Notes: generated by a model from the letters alone, not told the origin. A stretch of 64,000 bases of DNA from Panorpa germanica (GCA_963678705.1 OY783221.1:1674001-1738000); one strand, 5' to 3'; shown: positions 50,519 through 63,754, counted from the stretch's first letter. Numbers and translations are program-made.

Positions 50519-51089
50519 AATGGGCTTGTGTCTTATGTCTTAATTTCTATAAAAGTTTACTATATATTGAGTGGGTTTCTAGAACCTCAAATGTTAAATT
50601 ATTTTTTAATAACTCCTTATATGTTAAGAGATATTAACAATTAAAAAAGTCATTTTGTCTCTTTAATTATTAAAGGGATTCAACGTTGTAAACATTTCAA
50701 GTGCATGTGACATCACAATCCTTGTGTAAGGTTACCAACCTTACAGATCATAAATCTCTGCTATATGTATTTATATATCAAAATATCAAATATTATTTAC
50801 AGCTATTTCAAGGAACAATAAAATTTCAATAAAATAAAAACTTATTATTCTTTGATTTGACTTGATTATTTGACTACCAACAAATAACTGACGTTAAAAT
50901 GCATTTCAAGTCATACAAATATGGCCGACCATTTCTTACGCTAAAACTACAATTCAAACTTTTAATTGCTATATCTCCGTCAATATTTAGATATTTAATA
51001 AGATAGACACGCCAATACACATTTATTAACATCAATTTCAATCAACAACTGAAAAATCGACCACTAAAAAATGAGGACACAAACCCATT
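50519..51089 (+). mobile_element. Family 2 MITE, copy b
   Basis: AATGGGCTTGTGTCTTATGT at the left and GAGGACACAAACCCATT at the right. It lacks about 60 bp in the centre relative to copy a and carries a small CTTGTGTAAGGTTACC insertion that copy d also has. Confidence 0.86.
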
Positions 51090-52500
51090 CATGACTCACA
51101 ACGCCAGAGAAAGAGTTACAAATTAAAACCGTAACTATTGTTGCAATTTATGAATTATAATCCAACAAGCTAACCTGCAAAATTCGCAACTTCCAATAAT
51201 TCCAAACAAGACTTAAATTTGAAATATTTCTAAGTTATTCGCAAACTACAATATTAAATAATTACATAATTAATGTAAAATATGCGAAGAATGAAATTAT
51301 TATTTCAAAACTTTCAAGAATTTCAAACCATGACATGATCCATGTACATACCTTCATTCCTTTCTCTGGCTGCATGTAGGAAGAAGCGCAACAAATTCTT
51401 TTAAGTTTGCATACCGCATCCCTGCATTATTAAGCTCTCAGGTTGCACATTCCGTGTGTGCGATCCCTATCGATGTTAAATAACATACTTAAGATAAGGT
51501 GGTTCGAAATAATAATGTACAGTTATCAAAATTGTCAGTGTGCCCAAGGTGGTTGACTCCCTAGACATATATAGACCCTGTAATATCGGTGGAGGCTTGC
51601 AGGTAAATTTGGGGGAGAAAATACGTTTTTGAAAACGTAAAGTTATTTAAACATTATTTTATATTAAAGTTATTAACCTAAACTAGTTACTAAAGTTATA
51701 TGAACAAAGTTATATAGTTAAAGTTATATATTTAGTAATCAGAACTATCGTCCATTCATTTATGATAACCCAGTTAAAAGCTTTTCATATATGTTTCCAT
51801 TCGTATGCGCTTGCATTACAAACTCTTCTACTGCTGAAAGCATGTTTGAGACATGAATTATTGGTTGGTCACAAAAAAGCTTTTCAAAAATTATCCTTTT
51901 ACAAAGCTTTCAAAAAGCTTACTCATATACCTAATATATATTTCGTAGTATCATGATGTATATTATGTGCTTTTGAAAAGTTTTAGCATCGTTAAATAAA
52001 AACCGTTGCCAGTAATCCAGGCTGCATTTATATCAATAAATTACAAATATTTATACTCGTCATTCATTTCGCTTACTTCTACCTTCACTCATCCATCTTA
52101 CTGCCTACTTCTTCCTCTGTAAGATCTCTATCAGATCGACTTCACTTTTAAACTTATCCTACTTCCTTGGCAAACATACTACAGAGTTTCTCTTAATCTA
52201 CACTTCAGTATCTACCTCCTCCTTTCCTCATTTCCTAATCTAAACCTTTCGATTATTCTCTTTTCTTTACCTCACTATTTTGCGGCATTCTTTGCGACCA
52301 TAACTAGCTGTATCTAGCAATGTGCTTTGCATCAATCATACTCTTCATCTTATCCTATTGTTGGACCTCTATATCTCTTTCCTTTATCAGATTCCGTACC
52401 TCACTTCCTTCCTCCCTTAGTCTTACTATATACTCTACTTTCTCCTCTCTGTTTCCCATCCAGTTTCCCTCCATTTCTCTTCGCATTGTAGCTAGGACAA

Positions 52501-52541
52501 CTACTACATACTACAGATTGGTAATCTGTAGTATGTAGTAG
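52501..52541. repeat. Perfect 19-bp hairpin palindrome
   Basis: CTACTACATACTACAGATT, GGT loop, then the exact complement AATCTGTAGTATGTAGTAG. Confidence 0.95.
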
Positions 52542-53591
52542 AAATAGGAGCCTGTTACAGTGTGAGAGAGGCCTAAAGCCCTTATAAATTTAAAAAGTAG
52601 ACGTCTCAAACTAAGCAGTAGGTGGAATTGATACTTAAGACGATTTTCCTAAATACTCCCTATGTAAGACACTCTCATCTCTTGAAACATCTTCTAAAGA
52701 AGCCGTAATACCAATTTTATTGCTGTGTTATTTAAAGAAATAATAAGATATAAGAACATGATACTCGTACCTTTCTTTGAGATACTTGACGCCACACAGA
52801 ATAACTTTTAAATTATGAGCTTTACGTAATATTAGCTTTATATTATTCTCATAAAACAAAGAAATTACAATTTTAGTTCAAAGGAAAATGGAAAAAAAAA
52901 CATCAAAAAAAAAAAAAGAATAAATAACGAAACAAGAAGAACAAAAAAATATTTTTGATTTGAAGGATTTAGTTCCGCTGGGATTTTCTTTGTAGTTAAG
53001 AAATAACTCCCCACTTCTGCTACTCCTTTTAGTTATGTTCTTAGAAGGATTCATGGATTTATTTTAAATACTTTTATTGTTTTATTGTTCTTTTAGAGCA
53101 ATGGTAAACATATTTAGGTCCGAGCTAACATTAACAATCACTAGTTCACGTTTTTACACGTTTATAACTTAACAATTATCCTATTACATCTCGTGGCATA
53201 TTATTCAACGAAACCCACTGTAACGAATCTCTGTGCATCACTGCTTTAAAGACAATGTAATGAATGTTAAAACTGCTTTTGAAACTTTAAACTAATAATC
53301 TCCTTTTAAGAGATATTTTATTTTTAAAGTTTCTTTCAATTTTAAATTACCTGTTAAACTTTTTCTTTTTTAATTTTCATTTGAATACAAACAATATTGC
53401 TTTAACTTCTTGAATTGATGTTTACTAGTATTGGTTTACAGTTCCGAGGTTTCTTGGGGAATTCATAAAGTGAAACTTTTATAACTTCACTTCCTTTATT
53501 GAAATAATATTATGAAGATGTATTTCTGTTAATGCCGTATTCTAAATACTGTAAGATTGGATAAGCTTTAAATATAAATGGTCTTGTATTT

Positions 53592-53733
53592 AAGGTGAAA
53601 CATTACTTCATGGTTATACAGTTAGATATACATGGCAACAGTGTACTAAAATGACAATCGATTTGCAACAGTGTATTAGTACTCCATGTTTTTAAATATA
53701 AAAACGTTAATAACTTTGCACACGATTGAGTCC
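53592..53733 (+). repeat. Family 4 repeat, copy c
   Basis: AAGGTGAAACATTACTTCAT through TTTGCACACGATTGAG. Closest to copy b. Confidence 0.75.
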
Positions 53734-55084
53734 ATAGTCCGTCTCTGCTTACGGCTATGTTGAAAAACAAATCCAATTAAAAACAAGCGAAATTAGCAAT
53801 TTAACAAAGTGTAAACCGGAGTCTGTTTAAGGGTCAGTAAGCCACGACAAAAAATACATTCATTTTATAAGGGTAACACACCCTCATACCCCACTTTTAA
53901 TTAAATGCAAATAAAATAGATTACAGGACATTCACACACTACCACACTGTCAACTCTCTTTCTCTATCTCCCTTACCGTATCATCTATCCTTATCACACT
54001 TTCCGATCCCTTCGCTCAATACTATAATAAATGATAAGAACAGATTATCAACCGAATACATTTATCGTTAATTGAAATTAATTAATTTGTTCTTTACTTG
54101 TGTTCTGTTTGCCTGGTGAACTAGTACTGTGTGTGTGTGTGTCCACTTCACATCCTAAACACCCAAAGGCTAACCAGGCATGGCGACCGCTCTTAACATG
54201 GTCTTTTAGCGTGATTGTCTTTAATGAATAACTCTGTAAATTGTAGAAATCAGTACCAGTGCCGGTCTATCTGTATTTATTGTATTTTCCTTATATACAT
54301 TTACTTTGCAGTACATTTCATTAACCAAGCTCTTCAACCCTTTTCTTCTTCTTCTTCTTCTTTTCTTTGTTTCTTTTACCATTTTTCTTCCTTGATAGTA
54401 TCCTATTCTTTCCTTCTCCCACTACGTACTCCTTCATTTCCTAATGCTGTCGTTCTACCTCATTCTTCTTAAATTTTTCCTTCCCCCTAATTGACCTCGT
54501 CCACGGTTCAACTCTTCTTTGGTTTCTATTCGCCTCCTCCATAGCCTAGTTCCCTGGCGTACATCTATCTGCTCCCTATAATCGCTTCTAGCCATTACGC
54601 CTTACATTCTTTAATTACAATTCACTAATTTCTTATTTAAATATATTAAAATAACAAAACATGAAAACATTTGTCTCTATTACTGTCTTTCTTCTCTACT
54701 TGCTTTATACCCTCTTTACTTGCTTTGCTCTACGTGCTCCGTTTCCTCCGTTCTTCATCTCTCTAATAGCAACAGTTACTTAACACTTCTTCTACTTTCC
54801 ACTTTTTCTTACAACTCCTCATAATTTTTACTACAACATTTCCTCGTTATCCTTCATACTTCCTTCTCCTCCTCCCTCAATACTTTCATCCTCTCTTTTT
54901 ATTCCCCAGCCTGAACCTTGCGATCATTTTTATTCCCGTTCACAATCGTTTATACCTCTATTGTATTTTGCTTCCTTTATCTTTCGCATTATTTCGTGCT
55001 GCTGTGCTTTTTTGAAAGAATAAATAGGAGGTTTAGCGCATAGGATGATGGATAGAAAGAGAGAAGGAGATACATGCTTGAATT

Positions 55085-55265
55085 TGTTTGTTAGGGGTCA
55101 TCTATTAATTATATCATTACACAAAATGCGGCAAGAGCAAGAGTAAATATTATCAAAACCAAAATAGGACTAGAAGAAACTTTTACTTTAAAAAATGTGA
55201 CGTAACAATAGGGGAAATTGGTCCACAATGTGTGACAATGTTGATGAGGAGGTGTAGAAACCAAG
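55085..55265. repeat. ATTACGTCACAC-type repeat fragment
   Basis: GGGGTCATCTATTAATTATATC at one side and ATGTGACGTAACAATAGGGG, GGTCCACAATGTGTGACAAT at the other. Confidence 0.45.
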
Positions 55266-56174
55266 AAATCGAGAGGTCTAAATAGTTATTAAATATATTT
55301 GTATATTATTTATGATATGATAAGAACAAAATGCATAAATTATAATTTAGAAAGATCAAAATTCAATAGTGAAATATTAGATGTAATTAAAACTTTTCCT
55401 GTTAATACTAAATTTGTTTTAAGTGATTCAAAACTAAAAAAAAGTAAAATAGAATTATAAATTGTAAAATATGTATAAAAAATGTTTGATGGTGGCTATG
55501 ACGAATAAAAGTTCAGGCAAATGAATTAAAAAAATAAGAACAAAATACAATTATTAATACGACAACTTACTTTCAACCTGTATATAGAATTGCGTTGCGT
55601 TAATAAACCACTGAACTTTAATAATTCGACTATATTCTAATCTATATCTAATTACATTAAGTTAATTTAACTATCTCATTAACAGTCGATTAACTCTGGC
55701 GTTGTCAAATGTAGTTATCAGTAATAAATTAGACAGGTTGTTAATTTACCGTTATATCTAACCGACTATCAGTGTGGGGAAATTGATATAAGCTGCGAAT
55801 AAAACACCACAAAAAGGAAATTGTTCTAAATAGGAAAATATCATGTTTGGTTGTTTCAAACCCACACCCACATTGAGGAGGATCGTTTCTCGAGCCTTGT
55901 ACCTCTTGGATGTCCAACCTTAATCTAAAATGTTAATAAATTACACCCTTCGTGGTTGCCTGGTGAAGATAACAGCGTACGGTTACAATTAATGGACATT
56001 TTGGCATGCTAGACAGGATTATAAAACTAGTACCGTGTACTACATTTAAATTATAGTCTATGAATTAAAAAGTGTTGAAAAAAATGGTTTCCCTGCAATT
56101 TATACTCTCTATTTACTAAGTCTACTACTTTTTTAAGGATTATAAAATGCTTTAAGACTTACATGCTATAATAT

Positions 56175-56761
56175 AATGGGCTTGTGTCCTATGTCTTAAT
56201 TTCTATAAAAGTGTACTATATATTGATAAAGTGGGTTACTAGAACCTCAAATGTTCAATTATTTTTTAATAACTCCTTATATGTTAAGAGATATTAACAA
56301 TTAAAAAAATCATTTTGTCTCTTTAATTATTAAAGGTATTCAACGTTGTAAACATTCCAAGTGCATGTGACATCACAATCCTACAGCTCATAAATTTCTG
56401 CTATATGTATTTATATATCAAAATATCAAATATTATTTACAGTTATTTCAAGGAACAATAAAATTTCAATATTATATCTGCCTTAACAGGGTTAAATAAA
56501 ATAAAACTTATTATTCTTTGGCAAAACATTACCACACCACTGACCTACTCAACAAATAACTGACGTATACAATGCATTTCACGTCATATAAATATGGCCG
56601 ACATCTCTAGCGCTAAAACAACAATTCAAATTTCAAATTGCTATATCTCCGTCAACATTTAGATATTTAATAAAATAGACACGCCAATACACATTTATTA
56701 ACATCAATTTCAATCAACAATTGAAAAATTTACCACTAAAAAATTAAGACACAAGCCCATT
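56175..56761 (+). mobile_element. Family 2 MITE, copy c
   Basis: Inverted ends AATGGGCTTGTGTCCTAT and AAGACACAAGCCCATT. Flanks read TA|ATGGGC and GCCCAT|TA, compatible with a TA target duplication as in Tc1/mariner elements. A family 4 repeat follows directly. Confidence 0.86.
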
Positions 56762-56763
56762 TA

Positions 56764-56860
56764 GGTTGGGAAAGATTACTCCATGGTTCTACAGTTAAAT
56801 ATAGATGGCAACAGTAATGCACTAAAATTACAATCGACTTGCAATTTTAGTGCGTTAAAA
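56764..56860 (+). repeat. Family 4 repeat, copy d, diverged
   Basis: Diverged copy (GGTTGGGAAAGATTACTCCA) with TAGATGGCAACAG and ACAATCGACTTGCAA. It contains an 11-bp hairpin not present in the others. Confidence 0.6.
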
Positions 56861-57750
56861 TCAGACGAAGTATAAGTTATACACTATAATGTGTGCAGTA
56901 ACTCATGACCCCTACATTTTTGCGATGCCAGCCTTTATTGGTCATAAACTCGCGAAGTATAGAATTGCATATCATGCAAACTTTAGGTATGTAGCATGTG
57001 GAGAACCTCCTAAACTAATACAGATCACTAAAGTGTGTTCGTCCTGGAAGGGGAAGGAATTATGATGGTGAACCGAACACTGTTCACCGCTGGCACGAGG
57101 GGTGCAATGTCCATGGATATACCACAATTTGAACGTGTGCCCCAGCTAGAAACAGACGAACTTGTTATAAAATATTTTCAAAAAACTTAAGAGCCATAAA
57201 CTTTACTTGCAAATAAATTGAATATATTAAATATAAATAAACAATTACAAACTTTATATATAAGTATTGAGAAATTCATTTAAGTTCACTAAAAGACCCA
57301 ACACAATTTTTTTTTAAATTTCCAATAAACCTATATACAATCTGAAGCTTCACAAGATGCGGAAGTAGCTTATACATTTTATATGTTAAATATTATTTGT
57401 GTTAACAAAAGCTTTCAATATATATTCGTATTATGAACCACTCAAAAAGCTTTTAACAAATAATAAATATACACATAACCATCGTTTGATTACATGAACA
57501 TCAACGCACACCTACACAATGAAACGCAACGCTACGTAACGTAAAGTAACGTAAAAGTAACGCACGCAACCCCAACGCACGATAACGCAACCAACCTAAA
57601 CATATTTACATAAATTAAATTATATTTTCAATATAAATATTTTCTATGGCATCTCAAGATAATGTTATATATTAAATACACGTATATATATATATATACA
57701 GAAATTTATTTGTGTGAAAATGTAAAACAGGGATTGGAAACCGTAAAGTA

Positions 57751-58292
57751 TCATTCCCACTCACTGCTTTAATTTAATTTTGTAATTTGTATTTAATTTA
57801 AATTGTTTAGCATATGGCAATACGAGAAGTCATTCCATTCCACATTACCATTTTTAATTTAATTTATTTTTTAAGTTTTCTTGGTTTTTTTAGAACCTTA
57901 CAAGGTCTAATGTTTTAAATTAAAAATATTAAATTAAGAAAAACTATATATAACTATATATAACTTATATTATAACCTCCAAAATGTGACAGATCTGTCA
58001 AAAATGCATTAAGATTTATATTTAAAAGAAGTTTAATGTCAGTTTGTCAAAAATAAAGAAATAAAAACAATTTCTATTACTAATTGTTATTAAAAACAGC
58101 AATTTTAATTATTTCAAGTAATTCATTTTGTCAGAATTTATATTAATAAAGACGCATGCGCACCAACTAAATTAAATAAACTCAAATTAAAACACAAATG
58201 TGAATAGGAATGCCTATTCTGAAAACCTGAAATCTAGATTAAAATATTAAATAAAAGCAATAAATTAAATATCAAAACAGTGAGTGGAAATG
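57751..58292 (+). mobile_element. Family 3 MITE, copy c
   Basis: TCATTCCCACTCACTGCTTT at the left and CAAAACAGTGAGTGGAAATGA at the right; 542 bp, the longest copy, in the same orientation as copy a. A transposase remnant follows immediately. Confidence 0.84.
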
Positions 58293-58299
58293 AGCTTAA

Positions 58300-58480
58300 C
58301 GATTTTTTGATCAAAATTTTTAATCATAAACGGTCCAATCACGCCTCCAGACCCTCCAGACACGTTGAGCAAGCCTTCTCAACAATCTCTCTTGGATTTT
58401 CAGAAGCCCAAATGACGTATCCAGACAAATATAAATGGACTTCGTCTGAAAATATCACGCATTTTACGAAATGTAACTTT
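58300..58480 (-). pseudogene. Transposase DDE-domain remnant
   Basis: On the minus strand, VIFSDEVHLYLSGYV is followed by IWASENPREIVEKACS and, after damage, GVIGPFMIKNFDQK. This matches the mariner-like pattern FSDExHFxxxGYV...GVIGPYFF that includes one catalytic Asp. The open frame on the opposite strand is a shadow of it. Frame is broken and neighbouring domains are absent. Confidence 0.68.
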
Positions 58481-59260
58481 TACAGATCTTCCATTTTTAG
58501 AATGGATTTTTCTTATTTTAATGCGATTTTTCGAGCAAAATTTAATTAGTTAGTTCTGCGAAATATCTGTAACTATGAAAATTTGAAGAATACTTCCTTC
58601 TCCTAGATTAGACATCGAGTTCAACACATAATATGTTACAAATTGATATGTAGAATTAATCCAACTGTCAGATTTTATATAAAACGTAATTGCTAATTAT
58701 TGAATTAATGAAAGTGACTATCCCATAAAGAAATCAATAGGTTAAATATTTATTAGAAACGTTTTGTTCAATTTTTTGATTACATTTATTCCAAATTTCT
58801 TGCAAACGCTTCAATGAACGATAGGGTATATTTTCAGGCACAAAATAAATTAATCCATAGCACAAGTTTTATGCATTTTAAGCTACTAAAATGGTTTGTA
58901 AACCCTGGCTCATATTACAACGGTGAGTACACGAGAGTATGTCACATTCCCGTGCAGTGATGAGATAAGTATCATATACAAAACAAACATTTATGTTTAA
59001 ACAAACATATCCACACAACGCAAAGGTAAGGGGCGGTGCACAGGGGGTCGGGGCTGGTGCCGGTGCCGGTGGGGTATTGGAACAACAAAGCAACAAGGTA
59101 TAGGGTGCCTCAAAACTAACTTATGTGAAACATTATAAGGTGTAACATAATCATCTAAGTTACTATTCTTAAGAGTATTTCTAAATTGTTTATTAATTTG
59201 CAATATCTTTATTTAAACGAATTTGTATTTTTAAATTAAAATGTAAATATTTTTTCGAAT

Positions 59261-59585
59261 TGTGGCAGACATAATATTGGAATTTTATTGTTCCTTGAAA
59301 TAGCTGTAAATAATATTTGATATTTTGATATATAAATACATATAGCAGAGATTTATGAGCTGTAAGGTTGGTAACCTTACATAAGGATTGTGATGTCACA
59401 TGCACTTAGAATGTGTACAACGTTGAATCCCTTTAATAATTAAAAAGACAAAATGACTTTTGTTAATATCTCTTAACATATAAGGAGTTATTTAAAAATA
59501 ATTGTAAATTTGAGGTTCTAGTAACCAACTTTATCAATATATAGTACAGTTTTATAGAAATTAAGACATAGGACACAAGACCATT
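59261..59585 (-). mobile_element. Family 2 MITE, copy d, truncated and inverted
   Basis: Antisense copy holding the proximal half, ending AGACATAGGACACAAGACCATT. It stops at the ATTGTGGCAGACATAATATTGG segment. The next base begins a family 5 fragment, so the two elements abut. Confidence 0.84.
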
Positions 59586-59765
59586 CAATTATAGTTGGCA
59601 TCAACTTTATCTTCATTTGTATTACGACCGGTGGAGTGGTTTCATCATTTGTAGAAGATAAAATAGACATTTAATATGAACGACTGTGAGAAACTGAACT
59701 GTAAATGAACTCTTTCATGACAAAGAAAATCATACGCATTTTCAATATGATGTCAATATGATAAA
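59586..59765 (+). mobile_element. Family 5 MITE fragment, copy c
   Basis: CAATTATAGTTGGCATCAAC to TTTTCAATATGATGTCAATA. The left third is missing, replaced by the end of family 2 copy d, and a 12-bp insertion (CTGTAAATGAAC) repeats neighbouring bases. Confidence 0.72.
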
Positions 59766-60247
59766 TAAATGAATTACTTATTATCACTGTCACTTACATT
59801 AAAAAAAAATAATATCGCCAATATACTTATACATATCGTTCATCCAGTTCATTAGTAAGACATCTTCGACGATTTAGTTTTGAAGGAAACGATGAAAACA
59901 AAATTGAATTCGACAAGTTAGTCATGTATGAGTTATCTGAGTATTGAATCAAATCAGATAAAGTTTTATATATAACTGCATACTTAAGTCAAATTTTGAA
60001 TAAACTAAGACGATCGATATATTAAACTTAACGACTTTGAAAAGTGAGTTCACAATCTCACTTTACTTAATGTTATTTTATGCTATTGTGTAGAGGAATT
60101 ATTTTCCACTTCTATTATTTTAAAATGTAATTAAAATAATATTTTTTATAGTAAAACAAAAATCATACAAGATGTCAGTTAAGTCGAAAATAAAAAAGAA
60201 ACAAAACTTATATACAGTTGATTTGATTTATGATCTTTCTTTTACAG

Positions 60248-60357
60248 GAATGGAATGACTATAAGCTGAAATGGAACCCGGATGATTATGGCGGGGTGGA
60301 CACCCTCCACGTACCCTCGGAACACATATGGCTACCGGATATCGTTCTCTATAACAA
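60248..60357 (+). CDS. nAChR alpha subunit, 110-nt third coding exon
   Basis: The exon follows acceptor TTTCTTTTACAG (ending 60247) and encodes [16 protein letters not shown], then [20 protein letters not shown] (residues 77-112), plus AA of the next codon. The donor is AA|GTCAGT at 60358, giving 110 nt and phase 2, the conserved size of this nAChR exon; reading on would give K, but the spliced codon is almost certainly Asn (LYNN). The Tyr of VLYN is the loop A aromatic of the acetylcholine site (Tyr93 of Torpedo alpha). In alpha4 genes of several insects this exon has an alternative partner; no second copy was noticed in the 3.6 kb that follow. The gene continues past 64000. Confidence 0.95.
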
Positions 60358-61652
60358 GTCAGTACCTGTTTATTTTTAGCTATAATATTCAACCAACAGA
60401 ATAACCCTTTCCGGGTGATTCATAGTGAAAAACAATTTTACTCTATTTTTATTTTGTATTAACAACAGTTAAAGTTGAAAGTGCATTAGTTAGTTTAATT
60501 CTCTAAGTATTAAAAAATAAAGGATAAAAAAATAAAATACATTACATGAACGTCGCATTGCAGCGGAACGAAAAGCTGATGATTTTATATTTTTAGAAAT
60601 TAATGATATCATAAATCAAAGTCTTACATCCAAATTAACTACCCTCGTGTTCTTACGATTAATAATACAAACTCTAGAGTCCAGTTAACATAAATTTAAT
60701 TTAAGAACTTCAAACGACTTCTACAAATCACCATCCATTTCATCTCGCCGAGCTGCACCTGCTGCAGTAGCTTCATACTTACCCAGTTGCAGCTGCAGTA
60801 GCCCCAACAAGCTTGTAGTTTCGTAACAACCAGACATATAAAACATTTTACAATGCATTTTCTTTTTCTATTTCGTTAAAACTGTGATATATTGTGCACT
60901 ATTTAAGTAATTCACTGGTAGAAAATGTGGTGCCATCTCTGCTGGGTACTAGAAGACAAGAACCTCTTACAATGTTTATTGGCTGTAAGCTTTTAAGGTT
61001 TATAATCTGTTAAACGTCCAACGTAATCTGTAGAAGAAACCTAAATGTAATCTGTCGAAGTATTAGAGGTTTGCGTTCCCTGCTCTAGCCTCTACAGATT
61101 CAAAAAGTTAAGGTTTATATCAGTTTATCATTTCCAAACAATGTGATCATACTCTGTTCATATTCTCTTTATTACGAGTGCAACGACATCTGTATTTGAA
61201 TAGCGGCAACCAACAACATTGTATACCATACTATGTCATGCACAGGTTGGTAGTACCGAGTACCGAGTACGAATTTAACATTGTACACAGCACAAAACTT
61301 GTTAAGTTCGTTGATGTATTCAAAGTTATCATTTATGCAAGCACAGATGCTAGTGACATCGCTTGAATTGTATTCATACGGTTGCAAAAATAGAAAGATT
61401 CAAGATCTAACCACATTTTAAACTGTCAACAACTTTATTCAAATATTTTACATCATTCACGAAACGGAGTTTGTGTTGGAGAGATATTTAATATCTTAAA
61501 GCTTATCTAACATGATTTCTTAATAATATTTGACGGTGTTGACATTATTAAACATTTTAGAGTATCCTTTTGTGACAAGATGTAAATATGAAGCAAGGAT
61601 ATTACTTTAAAAACACGCTGTAATATACTTAAACAAAACCTAGTAATATTTA

Positions 61653-62334
61653 TACCAAAAAAGCATATTTTCGATAATGTTTTTGACGACACAGTTAATA
61701 TATAATTTTTTTTATAATTACTACATGATAAAATAACATTTAAAGAATACTTTGTGAAAGTTTCATAAATAAATATCAAGAAATGAGCCATTGACAGCGA
61801 TTCTCCGCAGAAGTCACAAAAAAAAAGTTCTTTGCGGTGTCCCTCATAACTCATCACTGGATTATCTGAATTCAAAAAACCAAAATACTTCATTAGTTGA
61901 TAAGTTTCTGCAGGTAACCCTGTCGAGTATTTTTTTTTTTGTTGATTTTTCAATTTTGTACGTCACTTAGAAGTCAAAATACCGATTTCTCATGAAAAAA
62001 AATCAAATACTTTGTTATTTTAAAATACGTTAAAATTTAAAAAAAAGAATCTCGGCAGTCTCTACCTCGGTATTTATGTAAAGAAGGAGTGTGCAAAATT
62101 TGAAAAGGATCGGTCCAGTAGATTTAGAACTAGAGAGGACACCAACTCTGAAAAGCTAAGTGTTAGAAAAACGTGTTTAACGGTTTCAAAGTTACACGAA
62201 AGCAGACCAAAGAGGTGAAGACTTAAAACTCTATATCTCCGACAGTTTTACTCCAATCGACATCAAATTTTTACACAATAAACTTAATATGTTTTACATT
62301 AATATAAATAAATTAAAAAAGTTAAAACCTTAGG
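61653..62334 (-). repeat. Family 1 element, copy I
   Basis: Antisense copy from ACCAAAAAAGCATATTTTCG to AAGTTAAAACCTTA in intron 3. A one-base loss in the GTTTTTTGACG run shifts the shared frame near its end, and other changes have accumulated, so this is one of the older copies. Confidence 0.86.
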
Positions 62335-63754
62335 ACAACTTTTTAATATTTTATAATCCTTGACATGTTGTGCTGCTAGATTTATTTTTCAAAAGGAGTA
62401 ATAGGTCCCAAAGCATAGTATATTAGGCAAAATCGTTTACGCACGGTCTTAAATACACATAATTATGTTTAGCGAGAAGTTGTTAAAACTATTGCAATGT
62501 TCATTTTGTACTTTTATATAGAAATTATCTCGTTTCACAGTTGCCAGCTTACTAGAAGCTAATTGCACTGTTACATTGTGTAGAGAAGAAGACAGATATT
62601 ATAACTTTTAAGAAATCAGAAACTGTATTCCTTGGAGAACGATTTGAATATTCACACCCGCAAAGTTTTTCTAAATTTGAAAAAACATCCAAGGATATCA
62701 ATCAATTTTAAAAGTTGTACAGCCCACTGGGATATTTCTATAGACAGTAGAAAAAAATATAAAATTGGTTAAAAAGAAAAACATAAATAAATATAATAAA
62801 GACAGCCTCAAGCCTCAAGAAAGAAACAAGTACCATTTACAAAACTAAAAACTAACATCAACTAAAACGAACAAGGGGGTCACGTGTCACAAGCTGTAGG
62901 GTATTTGTTAGGGCGATCAGTTAGAACTACCCTTAACTGATTGAGTTAGCTAAAACATTTGTTGGATTGCCATTGGTTGTTCGGTTGTTCGATTGGTGGT
63001 CGCTTCGAGGTCATTTATCAACGAATTCTTTTTGTGAGAGAAACTTAAAATCGATCAATATCTTTTATCGGTATAAATTCTATATGTCAGAGGCACTTAA
63101 TACTAATAAAAAACGGTTTATAAAGGAATTAAGTTAGAAATACTTCTAGGGTGGAATACACACTGCGATATATTACATTTTGAAAACTTATTACATTATT
63201 TTACTGAAGTTCTTAATAAAATTTAAGAAAATACCTTAAAAACAACCTACATTACAAAATATTAAACAAACTTGTAATCATTCCAATTATCTATTATAGT
63301 TAGATGTTATTAAAACAGAATATTAATAATAACCATAAATTTAAACAAGTGTGTTAGAATAATTACATTCCAGTTTATAATTCCGTTGAGATCTCTAAAA
63401 TAACAATAGACGTGGTAGATTCCAAACGAACTGACGAACAAATCCCTGGGTGTACAAATATACACAAACGAGGACGACGATGTGTCAGATGTTGCTGGGC
63501 ACTTGTTGCAAACTGCAACAATAGAATAATCAGCCAGTGACTGTGTGTGTCAGAAGACTGCATTTAAATAGAAATAATTAAATCCGGTTGCCCCAATTAA
63601 AACGTAGAGGTAACTAAATCTAGTACGCTGAATAAAAGGAAAAGAAATAAATAAAAGTCTTGGCGTATTCAATTATGACAGGCGTTTCGATAGAAATTTC
63701 TTTTTAATTTTCTCTCGTAGTTCCCTCTTTTCTCGCACGTATCACACATAAACA

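Larger units (their letters stand above)
51090..56174. other. Intron DNA, pyrimidine-rich patches
   Basis: 52080-52480 and 54340-54980 are long C/T-rich tracts (with (TTC)n near 54345) whose long open frames come from base bias. 51650-51730 has drifting AAAGTTAT repeats. 55266-56174 AT-rich, nothing seen. Confidence 0.45.
42968..60247 (+). other. nAChR intron 2 (17.3 kb)
   Basis: The intron runs from GTAAGC at 42968 to CAG at 60247. Contents are family 5 (43.1, 59.6 kb), transposase remnants (43.6, 58.3 kb), family 1 (44.6, 48.0 kb), a LINE 3' end (49.3 kb), family 2 (50.5, 56.2, 59.3 kb), family 4 (53.6, 56.8 kb) and family 3 (57.8 kb). Confidence 0.85.

Noticed and set aside
54215..54472. 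85-codon frame rich in Ser/Phe
   Set aside because: Produced by a (TTC)n and C/T-rich tract.
58280..58549. 89-codon + strand open frame
   Set aside because: The minus strand of the same bases carries clear transposase motifs, so this is a shadow.
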